This document shows positions 53,077 to 62,076 of a stretch of DNA of 64,000 nt, piece by piece (positions within the stretch are counted from its first letter, which is position 1; the number at the start of each line of letters is the position of its first letter). Where the stretch lies: contig DESZ01000025.1 of NCBI GenBank assembly GCA_002361485.1, forward strand, positions 1-64,000, written 5' to 3'. The position numbers and the translations under genes were made by a program. The DNA is from Cyanobacteria bacterium UBA3301. GTDB taxonomy: Bacteria; Cyanobacteriota; Vampirovibrionia; Gastranaerophilales; Gastranaerophilaceae. The notes beneath the pieces are model-generated. The model saw nothing but the letters and a program-made list of their open reading frames with translations, did no database searches and was not told the origin of the DNA.

Positions 53077-55656
53077 ATGTCAGAAAATTTGACTAATACG
53101 GATAACGCGGTAGAGGCATTAGAAGTTGCCGCAGAAAATATTGCTCAAGACGAATTAAGAAAACAAATAAACGAAGAATTTGTAGACCCTTCAGGCGGCG
53201 TGCATGAAGAACTTGAAACACATACCTCCGAAGATTACGGTGCAGGAAATATTCGTGTTTTGGAAGGTTTGGAAGCCGTTCGTGTAAGACCGGGGATGTA
53301 TATCGGCTCAACTTCTCAAAGAGGTTTGCACCATTGTATATATGAAATTGTAGATAACTCTATCGATGAATCTTTGGCAGGTTTTTGTACCGATATTTAT
53401 GTGACTATAAATAAAGATAACAGCGTAACTGTTGAAGATAACGGGCGTGGTATACCTGTTGATATAAAAGAAGGAACGGGAAAATCCGCTTTAGAAATTG
53501 TTCATACAGTACTTCACGCAGGCGGAAAATTCGGTGATGGCGGATATAAAGTATCAGGCGGTTTGCACGGCGTTGGTGCATCTGTTGTAAACGCATTATC
53601 GGAAAAATACATTGTAGAAGTTTCACGTCAAGGTTATGTATGGCGTCAGGAATATATGCGCGGCGAACCTATGGCTCCTGTTGAAAAAGGGGAAGCAACT
53701 GATAAAACAGGTACAAAAACAACCTTTTGGCCTGACCCTGAAATATTTACCGAAACTACTGAAATCGATTCGGAAGTTATCGGCACACGTTTAAGAGAAA
53801 TGGCTTTCTTAAATAAAGGTTTGAAAATTATATTCAAGCATCCCGGAATGGAAGAAGCCGAAATTTTCCACTATGAAGGCGGTATCGGAAGTTATGTCGA
53901 ATTTTTAAATAAAAACAAAACTGTTTTACATGACAAACCGATTTATATAGATAAAATTGTTGGTGAAATTCAGGTTGAAGTTGCAATGCAATATACCGAT
54001 TCATATCAGGAAAATATTTTATCTTTTGCAAATAATATCAATACACACTTTGGCGGAACACATTTAACAGGTTTCAGAAACGCAATTACTCGTGTATTAA
54101 ATGACTATGCAAGAAAAAATAAAATCCTGAAAGATTCAGACCAAAACCTATCGGGTGATGACGTTAGAGAAGGTTTAACAGCAATTGTTTCCGTAAAAAT
54201 ACCTAATCCTGAATTTGAAGGACAAACAAAAGAAAAATTAGGTTCTATTGAAGCGTTAGGTGCGGTTCAAGATGCAGTAAGAGATAAATTGCAAGAATGG
54301 CTTGAATTCAATCCGAAAATGGCAAAAGCTATTTTGGAAAAAACATTACAAGCTCAACGAGCAAGAGAAGCCGCAAGAAAAGCAAGGGAATTGACAAGAC
54401 GTAAGACTGTTTTGGAAAATTCAACCCTGCCTGGAAAACTTGCAGACTGTTCAAACAGAGATCCGTCCCAATGCGAAATTTTTCTTGTTGAGGGTGATTC
54501 CGCAGGCGGTTCTGCTAAACAGGGCAGAAACAGAATGTTCCAAGCTATTTTGCCTTTGAGAGGTAAAATCCTTAACGTTGAAAAAGCAAGATTGGACAGA
54601 ATTTATGCTAATAATGAAATTCAATCAATGGTTCAGGCATTCGGTATAAAAATCAGCCGAAACCAAGACGAAGTTGAAATTGATAAACTTCGTTATCATA
54701 AAATTATCATAATGACCGATGCTGATGTTGACGGTGCACACATCAGAACTTTGATGTTGACCTTCTTCTTTAGGTATGCAAGACCTTTGATTGAAAACGG
54801 TTATGTTTATATTGCTCAACCGCCGTTATTCAAAGTTACTCAAGGTAAAACTTCGGAATATTTATTCAATGAACACGTCTTGGATAAAATGCTTAAAGAA
54901 CGCGGTATCAAGAATTTAACATTATCCGATAAATCAAAGAAAAATGCTAAATCAGGCGATGAGTTATTAGGTTTGATTAAAAATATGACAGAATTCTATC
55001 GTTCATATAATAACCCTATTTTGAACTTGTATCCTGCAGTATTTTTAAGAGGTTTGGTACGTTCAAATATAGAACTTGCCGATTTTGATTCGCAAAGCAA
55101 AATGAATGAGCATTGTGAATACTTAAATCACTATTTGATAGACCACGCAAAGAATTACAATATTGCGGAAGCTGAAAATTATAAAGTAGAAGTAAAATAT
55201 AATGCAGAAAACTCTAAATATTCATTTGTTTTACACCTAAATGACGAAGAACACGTTGTATTGCAGCAAAATATCATCAAGAGTTCTGAATACAAGAGAT
55301 TAAAAGAATCTTATCCGTTAATTCGTGATTTCTTGATTGAAGAAACAGACGGTTTGATTTTAGAAACAGATACCGAAAAAATTGAAATCAATTCGTTTGA
55401 AAAATTGCAAAAAACAATTGATGACAGAGGTCAAAGAGGATTACAAATTCAACGTTTCAAAGGTTTAGGCGAAATGATGCCTCAACAACTTTGGGAAACA
55501 ACAATGGACCCTGCTACAAGAACATTGTTGAAGGTTAATATTGAAGATGCAATGATTTGCGACCAATTATTTGATGTATTAATGGGTGACAGAGTTGAAC
55601 CGCGCAGAGATTTTATTCAATCCAACGCGGTTTATGCAACAAATATTGATACCTAG
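53077..55656 (+). CDS. gyrB: DNA gyrase subunit B
   Basis: GyrB supplies the ATPase of gyrase, which introduces negative supercoils. The 859 residues include the GHKL ATPase (EIVDNSIDES, VEDNGRGIPV, GGLHGVGASVVNALS), the transducer, the TOPRIM domain (VEGDSAGGSAKQGRNR, and a MTDADVDGAHIRTL Asp triad), and the C-terminal RFKGLGEMMPQQLWETTMDP. An insert of about 170 residues between TOPRIM segments is as in Gram-negative GyrB. About 50 extra acidic residues precede the ATPase. ParE is less likely given this layout. The SD GGGGAGA lies 7 nt before ATG. Confidence 0.95.
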   Translation: MSENLTNTDNAVEALEVAAENIAQDELRKQINEEFVDPSGGVHEELETHTSEDYGAGNIRVLEGLEAVRVRPGMYIGSTSQRGLHHCIYEIVDNSIDESLAGFCTDIYVTINKDNSVTVEDNGRGIPVDIKEGTGKSALEIVHTVLHAGGKFGDGGYKVSGGLHGVGASVVNALSEKYIVEVSRQGYVWRQEYMRGEPMAPVEKGEATDKTGTKTTFWPDPEIFTETTEIDSEVIGTRLREMAFLNKGLKIIFKHPGMEEAEIFHYEGGIGSYVEFLNKNKTVLHDKPIYIDKIVGEIQVEVAMQYTDSYQENILSFANNINTHFGGTHLTGFRNAITRVLNDYARKNKILKDSDQNLSGDDVREGLTAIVSVKIPNPEFEGQTKEKLGSIEALGAVQDAVRDKLQEWLEFNPKMAKAILEKTLQAQRAREAARKARELTRRKTVLENSTLPGKLADCSNRDPSQCEIFLVEGDSAGGSAKQGRNRMFQAILPLRGKILNVEKARLDRIYANNEIQSMVQAFGIKISRNQDEVEIDKLRYHKIIIMTDADVDGAHIRTLMLTFFFRYARPLIENGYVYIAQPPLFKVTQGKTSEYLFNEHVLDKMLKERGIKNLTLSDKSKKNAKSGDELLGLIKNMTEFYRSYNNPILNLYPAVFLRGLVRSNIELADFDSQSKMNEHCEYLNHYLIDHAKNYNIAEAENYKVEVKYNAENSKYSFVLHLNDEEHVVLQQNIIKSSEYKRLKESYPLIRDFLIEETDGLILETDTEKIEINSFEKLQKTIDDRGQRGLQIQRFKGLGEMMPQQLWETTMDPATRTLLKVNIEDAMICDQLFDVLMGDRVEPRRDFIQSNAVYATNIDT

Positions 55657-55683
55657 TATATTTCGATATTTTATAATGATTAA

Positions 55684-55716
55684 AAAAACCTCTCCCGTTA
55701 AAAAGGAGAGGTTTTT
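55684..55716 (+). terminator. gyrB terminator
   Basis: AAAAACCTCTCC and GGAGAGGTTTTT form a perfect 12-bp stem with a 9-nt loop; the 3' arm ends in the T-run. Confidence 0.9.
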
Positions 55717-55749
55717 AGATTATGCTTAAATTAAAAAATTTAATCACCT

Positions 55750-55772
55750 CTTCCCTTTACATGCAAGGGAAG
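55750..55772 (-). terminator. Terminator-like hairpin after the 55781-56203 gene
   Basis: CTTCCCTT and AAGGGAAG pair around a 7-nt loop. On the minus strand the stem is followed, after AGGTGATTAAA, by a T-run. Confidence 0.6.
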
Positions 55773-55780
55773 GGAAAAGT

Positions 55781-56203
55781 TTATCCTCTAAAATTACGTT
55801 CAATGTCTTGCCATAATGGCATAACATATTCGTTCCACCAGCCGTCATATTCTTGGGCGTATTTTTCTCCCGTTAATTCATTGAATTTATTTTTATTTGC
55901 AGGATCTAAAATTCTTCTGAAAATATTTTGTATAGGTGCAGGAGAAGAAGATTTTTCAGCTTTAGTATCAATAAGACGTATGACTCCGTTTGCAATACCT
56001 CCCTGTACTTCATAAAAATCTTTACTCGTATTTTCTACAAACGGATAAAGAATGACTTGTGAAGGATGATGTCCTAATGCATCAATGATTTTTGTCATAA
56101 GTTGAGAATTTTCTTTTGTAGCGCAGCTGTTAAATTTTTTCAATTGTACGCTGTTTACGATTCGAACCCCAAAATTTGGGCCCGATATGGTATTTACTTG
56201 CAT
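55781..56203 (-). CDS. Hypothetical 140-residue protein
   Basis: No family is recognised. It starts MQVNTISGPNFGVRIVNSVQ and ends in an aromatic-rich tail (KYAQEYDGWWNEYVMPLWQ). It has one Cys, no signal peptide and no membrane helix. A strong AGGAGG SD lies 9 nt before the ATG, so it is certainly translated. It is the sole gene between gyrB and the second two-component system. Confidence 0.65.
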   Translation of the reverse strand: MQVNTISGPNFGVRIVNSVQLKKFNSCATKENSQLMTKIIDALGHHPSQVILYPFVENTSKDFYEVQGGIANGVIRLIDTKAEKSSSPAPIQNIFRRILDPANKNKFNELTGEKYAQEYDGWWNEYVMPLWQDIERNFRG

Positions 56204-56267
56204 ATTTATACTCCTCCTAAAATGAGACCAAATTTATTATAACTTAAAAAATAAATTTATACATTAT

Positions 56268-57938
56268 CTACACAATATTTAATATAATAGTTGCACAAAA
56301 TCCGTATTCATCATCGGATGATAGTTTAATAGAACCGTTCATTGCCTCAATTAAACCTTTTACTATAAACAAGCCCAAACCTGTTCCGCGCGTTGTCCTT
56401 GTCATATTATCATCAAGCCGCACAAATTTATCAAATAACGTGTCCAGTTTCTTTTGCGGGATTTTGTCACATTTATTTTTAACGGATATAATCGCTTTAT
56501 TACCTTCAACTTTTGTATCGACAACAATTTGAGTATCAGGGTAAGCGTATTTTACGGCGTTTTCGTATAAATTCACAAACACCTGTTCCAATCTGCCTTT
56601 ATCCGCAAAAACTTGAGGAAAATCTTCTGCCAAGTTGACGATTATTTCATGCCCGTCGTGTTTTCTCAAAAGTAATTCAGATTGTTCAAAAACTTCGTTT
56701 AGCCAAACTTCGGTATTAACCGTTCTTAAGCGCATTCCTTCAATATCAGGAATAGTTAATAAATCTTCTATCAATCTTTTTAATCGTTCTGATTGTTCTT
56801 TTATTATTCTCAAAGATTTTTGTTTTGTTTCTTCATCTATTACGATATCTTGGCGCATTAAACGAGAGGTATAACCTTGAATACTTGTTAATGGAGTGCG
56901 CAATTCGTGACTGACAGTATCTAAAAGGTTTGAACGAAATTCGTTTAATTCTTTTAATTCTTTATTTTTTTCGGTTAATTCAATGTATGATTTATGAATT
57001 TCAGATGCCATTGTATTAAATTCATTAGCTAAAAATACTAATTCGTAAGGGGTGAAATATGTTTTTAACAAACGAATTTGATGTTCATAATTTCCTTTAG
57101 ACAGAGCCATTATTGCTTTGAACAATTGTCTTATATTTATGTATAAATAGAAAATATAAAACCCGATAAGAATCATTGTCGATAAAATTGCAACTAAAAC
57201 CGATAAAATGATTTTTACCCTATTATCAATAATAGCTTTTTTGGCAATACTTTTTGTTGTTCGTACAATAATCGTAAAATCAGGATTTTTACTTTTTAAA
57301 TAAACACTCGGCTGGTTCTTTTCATCACCGAACAATACCGGTTCATCTTCAAGCATTTCTTCTTTTGGCGGAAGCATAGAAATTGTATCTTTAAATACAT
57401 TTTCCGTATAATTGTGGGAAGCTATAAGATTATTATTCGCGCCTATTATATAAACTTGTCTTGAATCATCTTCTAAAGATTTGAATAACTGAGTATCAAC
57501 ATTATTTGAATTAAATGTTAAAACAAGAAATGAACCGTCTTTCATCTGTGTAGAAAGAATTGCGTGTTCTTCTTCTTTGGCATCAGTTTTTGCTTTATTC
57601 AATTCGTCTTGTGTTTTCAGCATGAATATTTCGTGGCTGTGAGGGTATTTGTCCGCAATATCTTTCAAGAATTTGTTTCTCTGTGATGATGGTAAAAACT
57701 CTAATGAATCTGCGATTTGCGATAATGTTGTTTCATTTAACCTGATTAAAAAATCCATTTCATCGGAAACCATACTTGCTACAAGTATGGCGGATTCTCT
57801 TAATTGATGCCTGACGGATTGCTGATTAATATTGTTTATGACAAAACCGCTGATTGCCATCGGAATAACAACCGCAAAGAAAAATACTATTGCGATTTGT
57901 TCGATAATTTTTAATCTTTTAAGTTTAAATTTTCTCAT
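56268..57938 (-). CDS. Sensor histidine kinase with large periplasmic domain
   Basis: The 556-residue kinase (start ATG 57938, AAAGGA 6 nt upstream; a TTG 18 nt earlier is unlikely) has TM1 (IAIVFFFAVVIPMAISGFV), about 200 periplasmic residues of Cache-like character, TM2 (IILSVLVAILSTMILIGFYI), a HAMP domain, a coiled linker, HisKA DTVSHELRTPLTSIQG, N-box NLYENAVKYA and the ATP-lid TRGTGLGLFIVKG. The kinase core is complete. It follows its response regulator by 10 nt. The stimulus is unknown. Confidence 0.94.
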   Translation of the reverse strand: MRKFKLKRLKIIEQIAIVFFFAVVIPMAISGFVINNINQQSVRHQLRESAILVASMVSDEMDFLIRLNETTLSQIADSLEFLPSSQRNKFLKDIADKYPHSHEIFMLKTQDELNKAKTDAKEEEHAILSTQMKDGSFLVLTFNSNNVDTQLFKSLEDDSRQVYIIGANNNLIASHNYTENVFKDTISMLPPKEEMLEDEPVLFGDEKNQPSVYLKSKNPDFTIIVRTTKSIAKKAIIDNRVKIILSVLVAILSTMILIGFYIFYLYINIRQLFKAIMALSKGNYEHQIRLLKTYFTPYELVFLANEFNTMASEIHKSYIELTEKNKELKELNEFRSNLLDTVSHELRTPLTSIQGYTSRLMRQDIVIDEETKQKSLRIIKEQSERLKRLIEDLLTIPDIEGMRLRTVNTEVWLNEVFEQSELLLRKHDGHEIIVNLAEDFPQVFADKGRLEQVFVNLYENAVKYAYPDTQIVVDTKVEGNKAIISVKNKCDKIPQKKLDTLFDKFVRLDDNMTRTTRGTGLGLFIVKGLIEAMNGSIKLSSDDEYGFCATIILNIV

Positions 57939-57948
57939 CAGAAATCCT

Positions 57949-58656
57949 TTAGCCAAACGGTGTCAATTTATATCCGACATTTGTTACTGTATGAAGATAT
58001 TTTGGAGTTTTTGCATTAGGTTCAATTTTATTTCTCAAACCACCGACATGAACCCTTAACATCCTTACATCTTCATTACTGTCATATCCCCAAACCTCGT
58101 CTAACAATGTTGCTAATGTTACGGGATGATTGAAATGCTGCATTAGACAGTATAAAATCTCAAATTCCGTCGGAGTCAGTTTCATTTTTTTATTAACAAT
58201 TACCGCTTCTAAAGATTCAGGAAATATTTCAATATCACCGCTTCGCAAAATTTCATTTGATAGAGGTGTTTGTTCCGTATTGATTTCGTTTCTTCTTAAC
58301 AAAACTCTTATTCTCAACAAAACTTCCTGAACATCAAACGGTTTAACCAAATAATCATCAGCCCCGCAATCAAAGCCTGATGTTTTATCTTCTATTGTTC
58401 CTTTTGCCGTAAGCATTAAGATAGGAATTGATAATTTTGCATTTCTTATATTTTTACAAACATCAAATCCGTTCATTTTAGGCATCATAACATCCAATAA
58501 AATTAAATCATACGAATTATTCAAGGCTTTATTCAAACCTTCTAAACCGTCATGTGCGGTATCTACAAAATATCCGCTTGAACGGACGTCAAATTCCAAA
58601 AGCTCTCTTATTTCATCATCATCATCGACGATTAATATTCTTTTTTGGCTTTCCAC
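57949..58656 (-). CDS. OmpR-family response regulator
   Basis: The 235-residue regulator has a receiver (VDDDDEIRELLEF, phospho-Asp in LILLDVMMPKMNGFD, LTAKG, VKPFDVQEVLLRI) and a winged-helix domain (LTPTEFEILYCLMQHFNHPV, VRMLRVHVGGLRNKIEP, TVTNVGYKL). The start is GTG 58656, with AAAGGAG 8 nt upstream, transcribed from a clear promoter (58709-58681). It pairs with the kinase downstream. Confidence 0.95.
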   Translation of the reverse strand: MESQKRILIVDDDDEIRELLEFDVRSSGYFVDTAHDGLEGLNKALNNSYDLILLDVMMPKMNGFDVCKNIRNAKLSIPILMLTAKGTIEDKTSGFDCGADDYLVKPFDVQEVLLRIRVLLRRNEINTEQTPLSNEILRSGDIEIFPESLEAVIVNKKMKLTPTEFEILYCLMQHFNHPVTLATLLDEVWGYDSNEDVRMLRVHVGGLRNKIEPNAKTPKYLHTVTNVGYKLTPFG

Positions 58657-58680
58657 TATACAAACTCCTTTTTTATGTAT

Positions 58681-58709
58681 ATTTTACAAAACAGAAGTAT
58701 TTTTTGCAA
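58681..58709 (-). promoter_or_regulatory. Promoter of the second two-component system
   Basis: On the minus strand TTGCAA (58709-58704), exactly 17 nt, then TAAAAT (58686-58681). The expected start lies about 18 nt before the GTG, and the SD fits in between. Confidence 0.65.
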
Positions 58710-58762
58710 GAAAACTTTTACAATAATAGACATTCTCTAAATTTTTTATTATACTGTTTATT

Positions 58763-59683
58763 ATGAAAAAAATAATCCTATTTTTAATTTTAACTTTATT
58801 GACATTTACTTCTGTAAATTCAACTGCCGAAGCATCTTTGGTATCTTCCGCAAAATACAGACATGAACTGCAAAAAGAAAATAAAAAAGATATCAAACAG
58901 ATAAAAGAATTGTTTAAAGTCTATACCGCATTTGCAAATAAACATGATATAAAAGCAATCGCACCTTTGTATGCGGATAATTATATAAATAATGACGGGT
59001 TTAATAAAGAAGCATATCTAAAATCCGCTCAGGAAACTTGGGATGAATGCAAAGATATAACTTATGAAATAAAAATTTTATCAATAGAAATTAAAGGGGA
59101 TCACGCAACTGTTGATGTTGATGAAACTGCAGTAGGAACAGTATTTGAAAAATCTGAAACATTTGCCGTTGCAGGAGAAATTCACGCAAAATCAAAGGGA
59201 TTATATAATTTAATCCGAATAAACGGGAGATGGCTAATTTCGGGCGAAACTATTATTTCTGATGAATCTTCCCTGTTATATGGTGATGCAAGGTTTATGA
59301 ATATAGAATTATTTGCACCAAATCAAGTATCATCAGGCGAATCATATACAACAACAGTAAAAGTTGATGCGGGAGATGATACGGTTATTGTCGGTTCAAT
59401 TGAACATGACCCGATTATGTATCCGTCTGATATTCCGAACGGCCCGTTAAGAACAATGCCTGAATCTAAAATTTTGGAAAGAGTAATCAAAGCAAATACA
59501 GATAACCTCAATGAATATACGGTTGCATCATTGGCTATTTCCAAAGCTAAACCTACAACATACGGAACCTTTAAAGTATATTTGGCAGGCATGGCTTGTA
59601 TTATGAAAAGAGTAAACGTAATTCCGAAAAATAATTTTATTAAATTGGAAGAAAAAGATAAGAAAACAGAGGAAAAAATATGA
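58763..59683 (+). CDS. Exported NTF2/SnoaL-like protein
   Basis: The 306-residue protein has a signal peptide (MKKIILFLILTLLTFTSVNS, cleavage near STAEA-SL), then an NTF2-like cone domain (KELFKVYTAFANKHDIKAIA to INGRWLISGETII), and a C-terminal beta-rich half (ELFAPNQVSSGESYTTTVKV) resembling a secreted accessory domain. A function is not predictable. TATACT (58750-58755) ends 7 nt before the ATG and there is no SD, so it may be leaderless. It is first in an operon with lspA. Confidence 0.7.
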   Translation: MKKIILFLILTLLTFTSVNSTAEASLVSSAKYRHELQKENKKDIKQIKELFKVYTAFANKHDIKAIAPLYADNYINNDGFNKEAYLKSAQETWDECKDITYEIKILSIEIKGDHATVDVDETAVGTVFEKSETFAVAGEIHAKSKGLYNLIRINGRWLISGETIISDESSLLYGDARFMNIELFAPNQVSSGESYTTTVKVDAGDDTVIVGSIEHDPIMYPSDIPNGPLRTMPESKILERVIKANTDNLNEYTVASLAISKAKPTTYGTFKVYLAGMACIMKRVNVIPKNNFIKLEEKDKKTEEKI

Positions 59684-60138
59684 ACTCTAATGTATTAAAA
59701 TATTTATTTTTTATAGCTTGTTTTGTTTTTTGGTTATTTTTGGCATTATTTTCCTCAAAATTGATTGTAGATAATGTAACTTCAGGTCATCATTATTCAA
59801 ATGCGGTTTTTAGCCTTACATATTTAAAAAACAGCGGTGCAGCATTCAGTTTGCTTGAAAACGCAAGAGAATTTTTAATAATTGTATCCATTGTTGCAAC
59901 AACTTTTTTATGTCTTTATGTTCATAATAATAAAGGGATACATCTTGTTGCGACATCGTTTATTGCATTGTTATGTGCGGGAATTATGGCGAATTGCCAC
60001 GAACGAATTGTTTTAGGCTATGTTCGTGATTATATACATTTGAATTTTATGAATTTCCCTGTATTTAATATGGCGGATATTTTTATAACAATCGGTGTTA
60101 TTGCACTTATCGGGATACTGCTTGTTTATAAAAGGTAA
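59680..60138 (+). CDS. lspA: Lipoprotein signal peptidase (signal peptidase II)
   Basis: LspA cleaves prolipoprotein signal peptides. The 152-residue four-helix protein has the NSGAAFSLLENAREF motif and the two catalytic Asp regions, LGYVRDYIHLNFMNFPVFN and NMADIFITIG. The region normally GNxxDR reads ANCHERIV, with Glu for the family's Asp, a divergent feature. Its ATG overlaps the upstream stop (ATGA). It would process the lipoprotein isomerase at 10683 and others. Confidence 0.9.
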   Translation: MNSNVLKYLFFIACFVFWLFLALFSSKLIVDNVTSGHHYSNAVFSLTYLKNSGAAFSLLENAREFLIIVSIVATTFLCLYVHNNKGIHLVATSFIALLCAGIMANCHERIVLGYVRDYIHLNFMNFPVFNMADIFITIGVIALIGILLVYKR

Positions 60139-60140
60139 AA

Positions 60141-61061
60141 ATGCTACTTATAACAGACGAAAACTCAATAGATACAAGGCTTGATATATATTTATCACAA
60201 CTATATGACAACATTTCGCGCTCGAAAATTCAATCTGCAATTAAGGGCGGAAAAGTTTTAATTAACGGTGAAGTCAAAAAACCATCATACAGTTTAAAAT
60301 TTGATGATAGGGTGGAATTTGAAAATCTTGAGCCTGATAAAATTATAGAAATAGAACCTGAAAATATTCCGTTAGAAGTTGTTTGGGAAGATGAAAATAT
60401 GGCGGTTATAAATAAACCGTCAGGGATGCTTACCCATCCGACTTTTATAGAAACGACAGGGACGTTAGTCAATGCGCTATTGTATAAATTCGGACAAAAT
60501 CTTTCGGATACAAACGGAGAATTTCGCCGCGGAATTGTTCATCGTTTGGACAGAAACACATCAGGGCTATTAATGATAGCAAAAAATAATAAAACGCATG
60601 AATATTTGGCAAATATAATTAAAGAGCATCAGTTAACAAAGAAATATCATGCGGTTTTAAAAGGTTTTTACCCGAACGAAACAGATATAATTTCAGAACC
60701 AATCGGAAGAAATAATGTTAACCCTAAAAAAATGGCAGTACGTTCTGACGGACGTCCGAGTCTGACTAAACTAAAAGTGTTAGAACATTTCGGCTCGGAA
60801 GCAACTTATGTCGAATTAGAACTTGTAACAGGCAGAACTCACCAAATAAGAGTTCATACAAGTTTTAAAAAACATCCGGTCTATAACGATACATTATATG
60901 GTGCAGGAGAAGGAAAAGTTAAAACCCAAGAGCAAGTTTTACAATCTTTTTATTTAAAATTTGCCAAACCGTTTTCGTCGTCTATAATAGAATTAGAAAT
61001 AGAACCGGATGAAAAACTTTCAAAAGTTCTTACATATTTCAGAAACAGGAGCGATTTATGA
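60141..61061 (+). CDS. RluD-type large-subunit pseudouridine synthase
   Basis: The 306-residue enzyme has an N-terminal S4 RNA-binding domain (ISRSKIQSAIKGGKVLINGE) and a pseudouridine synthase domain with IVHRLDRNTSGLLMIAK (catalytic Asp), VINKPSGMLTHPT and TGRTHQIRVH. It modifies uridines in 23S rRNA, as RluC/RluD do; which ones is not deducible. It begins 2 nt after lspA, a neighbour pair common in bacteria. Confidence 0.93.
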   Translation: MLLITDENSIDTRLDIYLSQLYDNISRSKIQSAIKGGKVLINGEVKKPSYSLKFDDRVEFENLEPDKIIEIEPENIPLEVVWEDENMAVINKPSGMLTHPTFIETTGTLVNALLYKFGQNLSDTNGEFRRGIVHRLDRNTSGLLMIAKNNKTHEYLANIIKEHQLTKKYHAVLKGFYPNETDIISEPIGRNNVNPKKMAVRSDGRPSLTKLKVLEHFGSEATYVELELVTGRTHQIRVHTSFKKHPVYNDTLYGAGEGKVKTQEQVLQSFYLKFAKPFSSSIIELEIEPDEKLSKVLTYFRNRSDL

Positions 61062-61486
61062 AAAAATTATTTTTCTTTTTAAGTATAATCATTTTATTAT
61101 CAGTTGTTTACATAGCATTAATCAACACTTCATCGTATGTTGATGTAAATTGGCTAAAAGGCGGGCATTATACTGCAGACTTAACAAAAGCAATTCGTTT
61201 ATCTTCATATACATTACTTGTTTTAATAGCAGGAATATTTTCAGGCGCAGGAACAGTCGGACTGTTTTTAGGAGTTCAAAAAGATAAAGTAAAAGCATAT
61301 AAAAGAGAGTTGGAAAAATCTTCCGTAACCGGCGAAGCAAACGCTTCAAAAGTTTCCGTATTGGAAGCAAAAATCCAAACTTTAGAAAAAGCATTCACAT
61401 CAGTTGTTGATGAACGTACAAAAATGGAAGTTCAAATAAAAAATCTTAATTCCGAAATAGATGCTTTAAATAAAAAGAATAATTAA
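61058..61486 (+). CDS. LapA-like membrane protein with coiled coil
   Basis: The 142-residue protein has two membrane helices (FFFLSIIILLSVVYIALI; LLVLIAGIFSGAGTVGLFLG) and a C-terminal coiled coil (VLEAKIQTLEKAFTSVVDER, ending EIDALNKKNN). This resembles lipopolysaccharide-assembly LapA/DUF1049 proteins. It overlaps the pseudouridine synthase stop by 4 nt and ends the operon. Confidence 0.65.
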   Translation: MKKLFFFLSIIILLSVVYIALINTSSYVDVNWLKGGHYTADLTKAIRLSSYTLLVLIAGIFSGAGTVGLFLGVQKDKVKAYKRELEKSSVTGEANASKVSVLEAKIQTLEKAFTSVVDERTKMEVQIKNLNSEIDALNKKNN

Positions 61487-61515
61487 TGTTTGTAAAATAT
61501 GTTTATAAAAAATAA

Positions 61516-61539
61516 AGCCTGTACTTTTTAGTACAGGCT
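61516..61539 (+). terminator. Terminator after the lspA operon
   Basis: AGCCTGTAC and GTACAGGCT form a perfect 9-bp stem with a 6-nt loop. The T-run is only on the minus-strand side, so efficiency on the plus strand is uncertain. Confidence 0.6.
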
Positions 61540-61554
61540 ATAAATTGAAGTTTA

Positions 61555-61800
61555 CAACTATCCTATTTTTACTCTCTTCTTAAAGCTTTTTACTTTACTC
61601 CCTTAATAAACTAGATATATAAAATAAAGTCTTTACTCTTCTTTTTAAAAAATATCCCTAATCTCCAGCTTCAAAATTACTACTCAATATTTCTCTTTTC
61701 CCTTTCCAAACTACTTGACCATCACCTCTTTACTCTTTCTCTTTCCCTTCTACTCCTTAGTAAAGTTTTTTACTCTACTTCCCTTCCTTTATCCGGCAAC
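61555..61800. repeat. Pyrimidine-rich block with repeated TTTACTC
   Basis: The plus strand here is dominated by T and C, and TTTACTC (often TTTACTCT) recurs about five times amid CTTCCC, CTTTTCCC and CTCTTT runs. No ORF with an SD, tRNA or hairpin explains it. The rest of the 61800-62076 gap is ordinary AT-rich sequence with the WYL promoter at its end. Confidence 0.55.
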
Positions 61801-62050
61801 CATATCGGCTTGCTTTCTATACATATTACTCTAGTCTTAAATCTGAATAATTACAAGTAAAAAAATTATAATAAATTTTTACAATTGCCCATGCCCCTAG
61901 AACTATATGAAAAAATTCATGTTATTAATTCTTAATGAAGAAAATTTAATGAAATCTTGTAAATTTTTTCATAAATTTTATTTGACAATACAAAATTACA
62001 GGATTTTTCTTTACCATGCTTTTTATCATGTGGATATTATATTAAATTTA

Positions 62051-62072
62051 TGCTATATTTTGATTAAAAGGG
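62051..62072 (+). promoter_or_regulatory. Extended -10 and SD of the WYL pair
   Basis: TG-C-TATATT (62051-62059) is an extended -10, and AAAAGGG (62066-62072) is an SD close to ATG 62077. The leader would be about 10 nt long. Confidence 0.5.
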
Positions 62073-62076
62073 TTTT

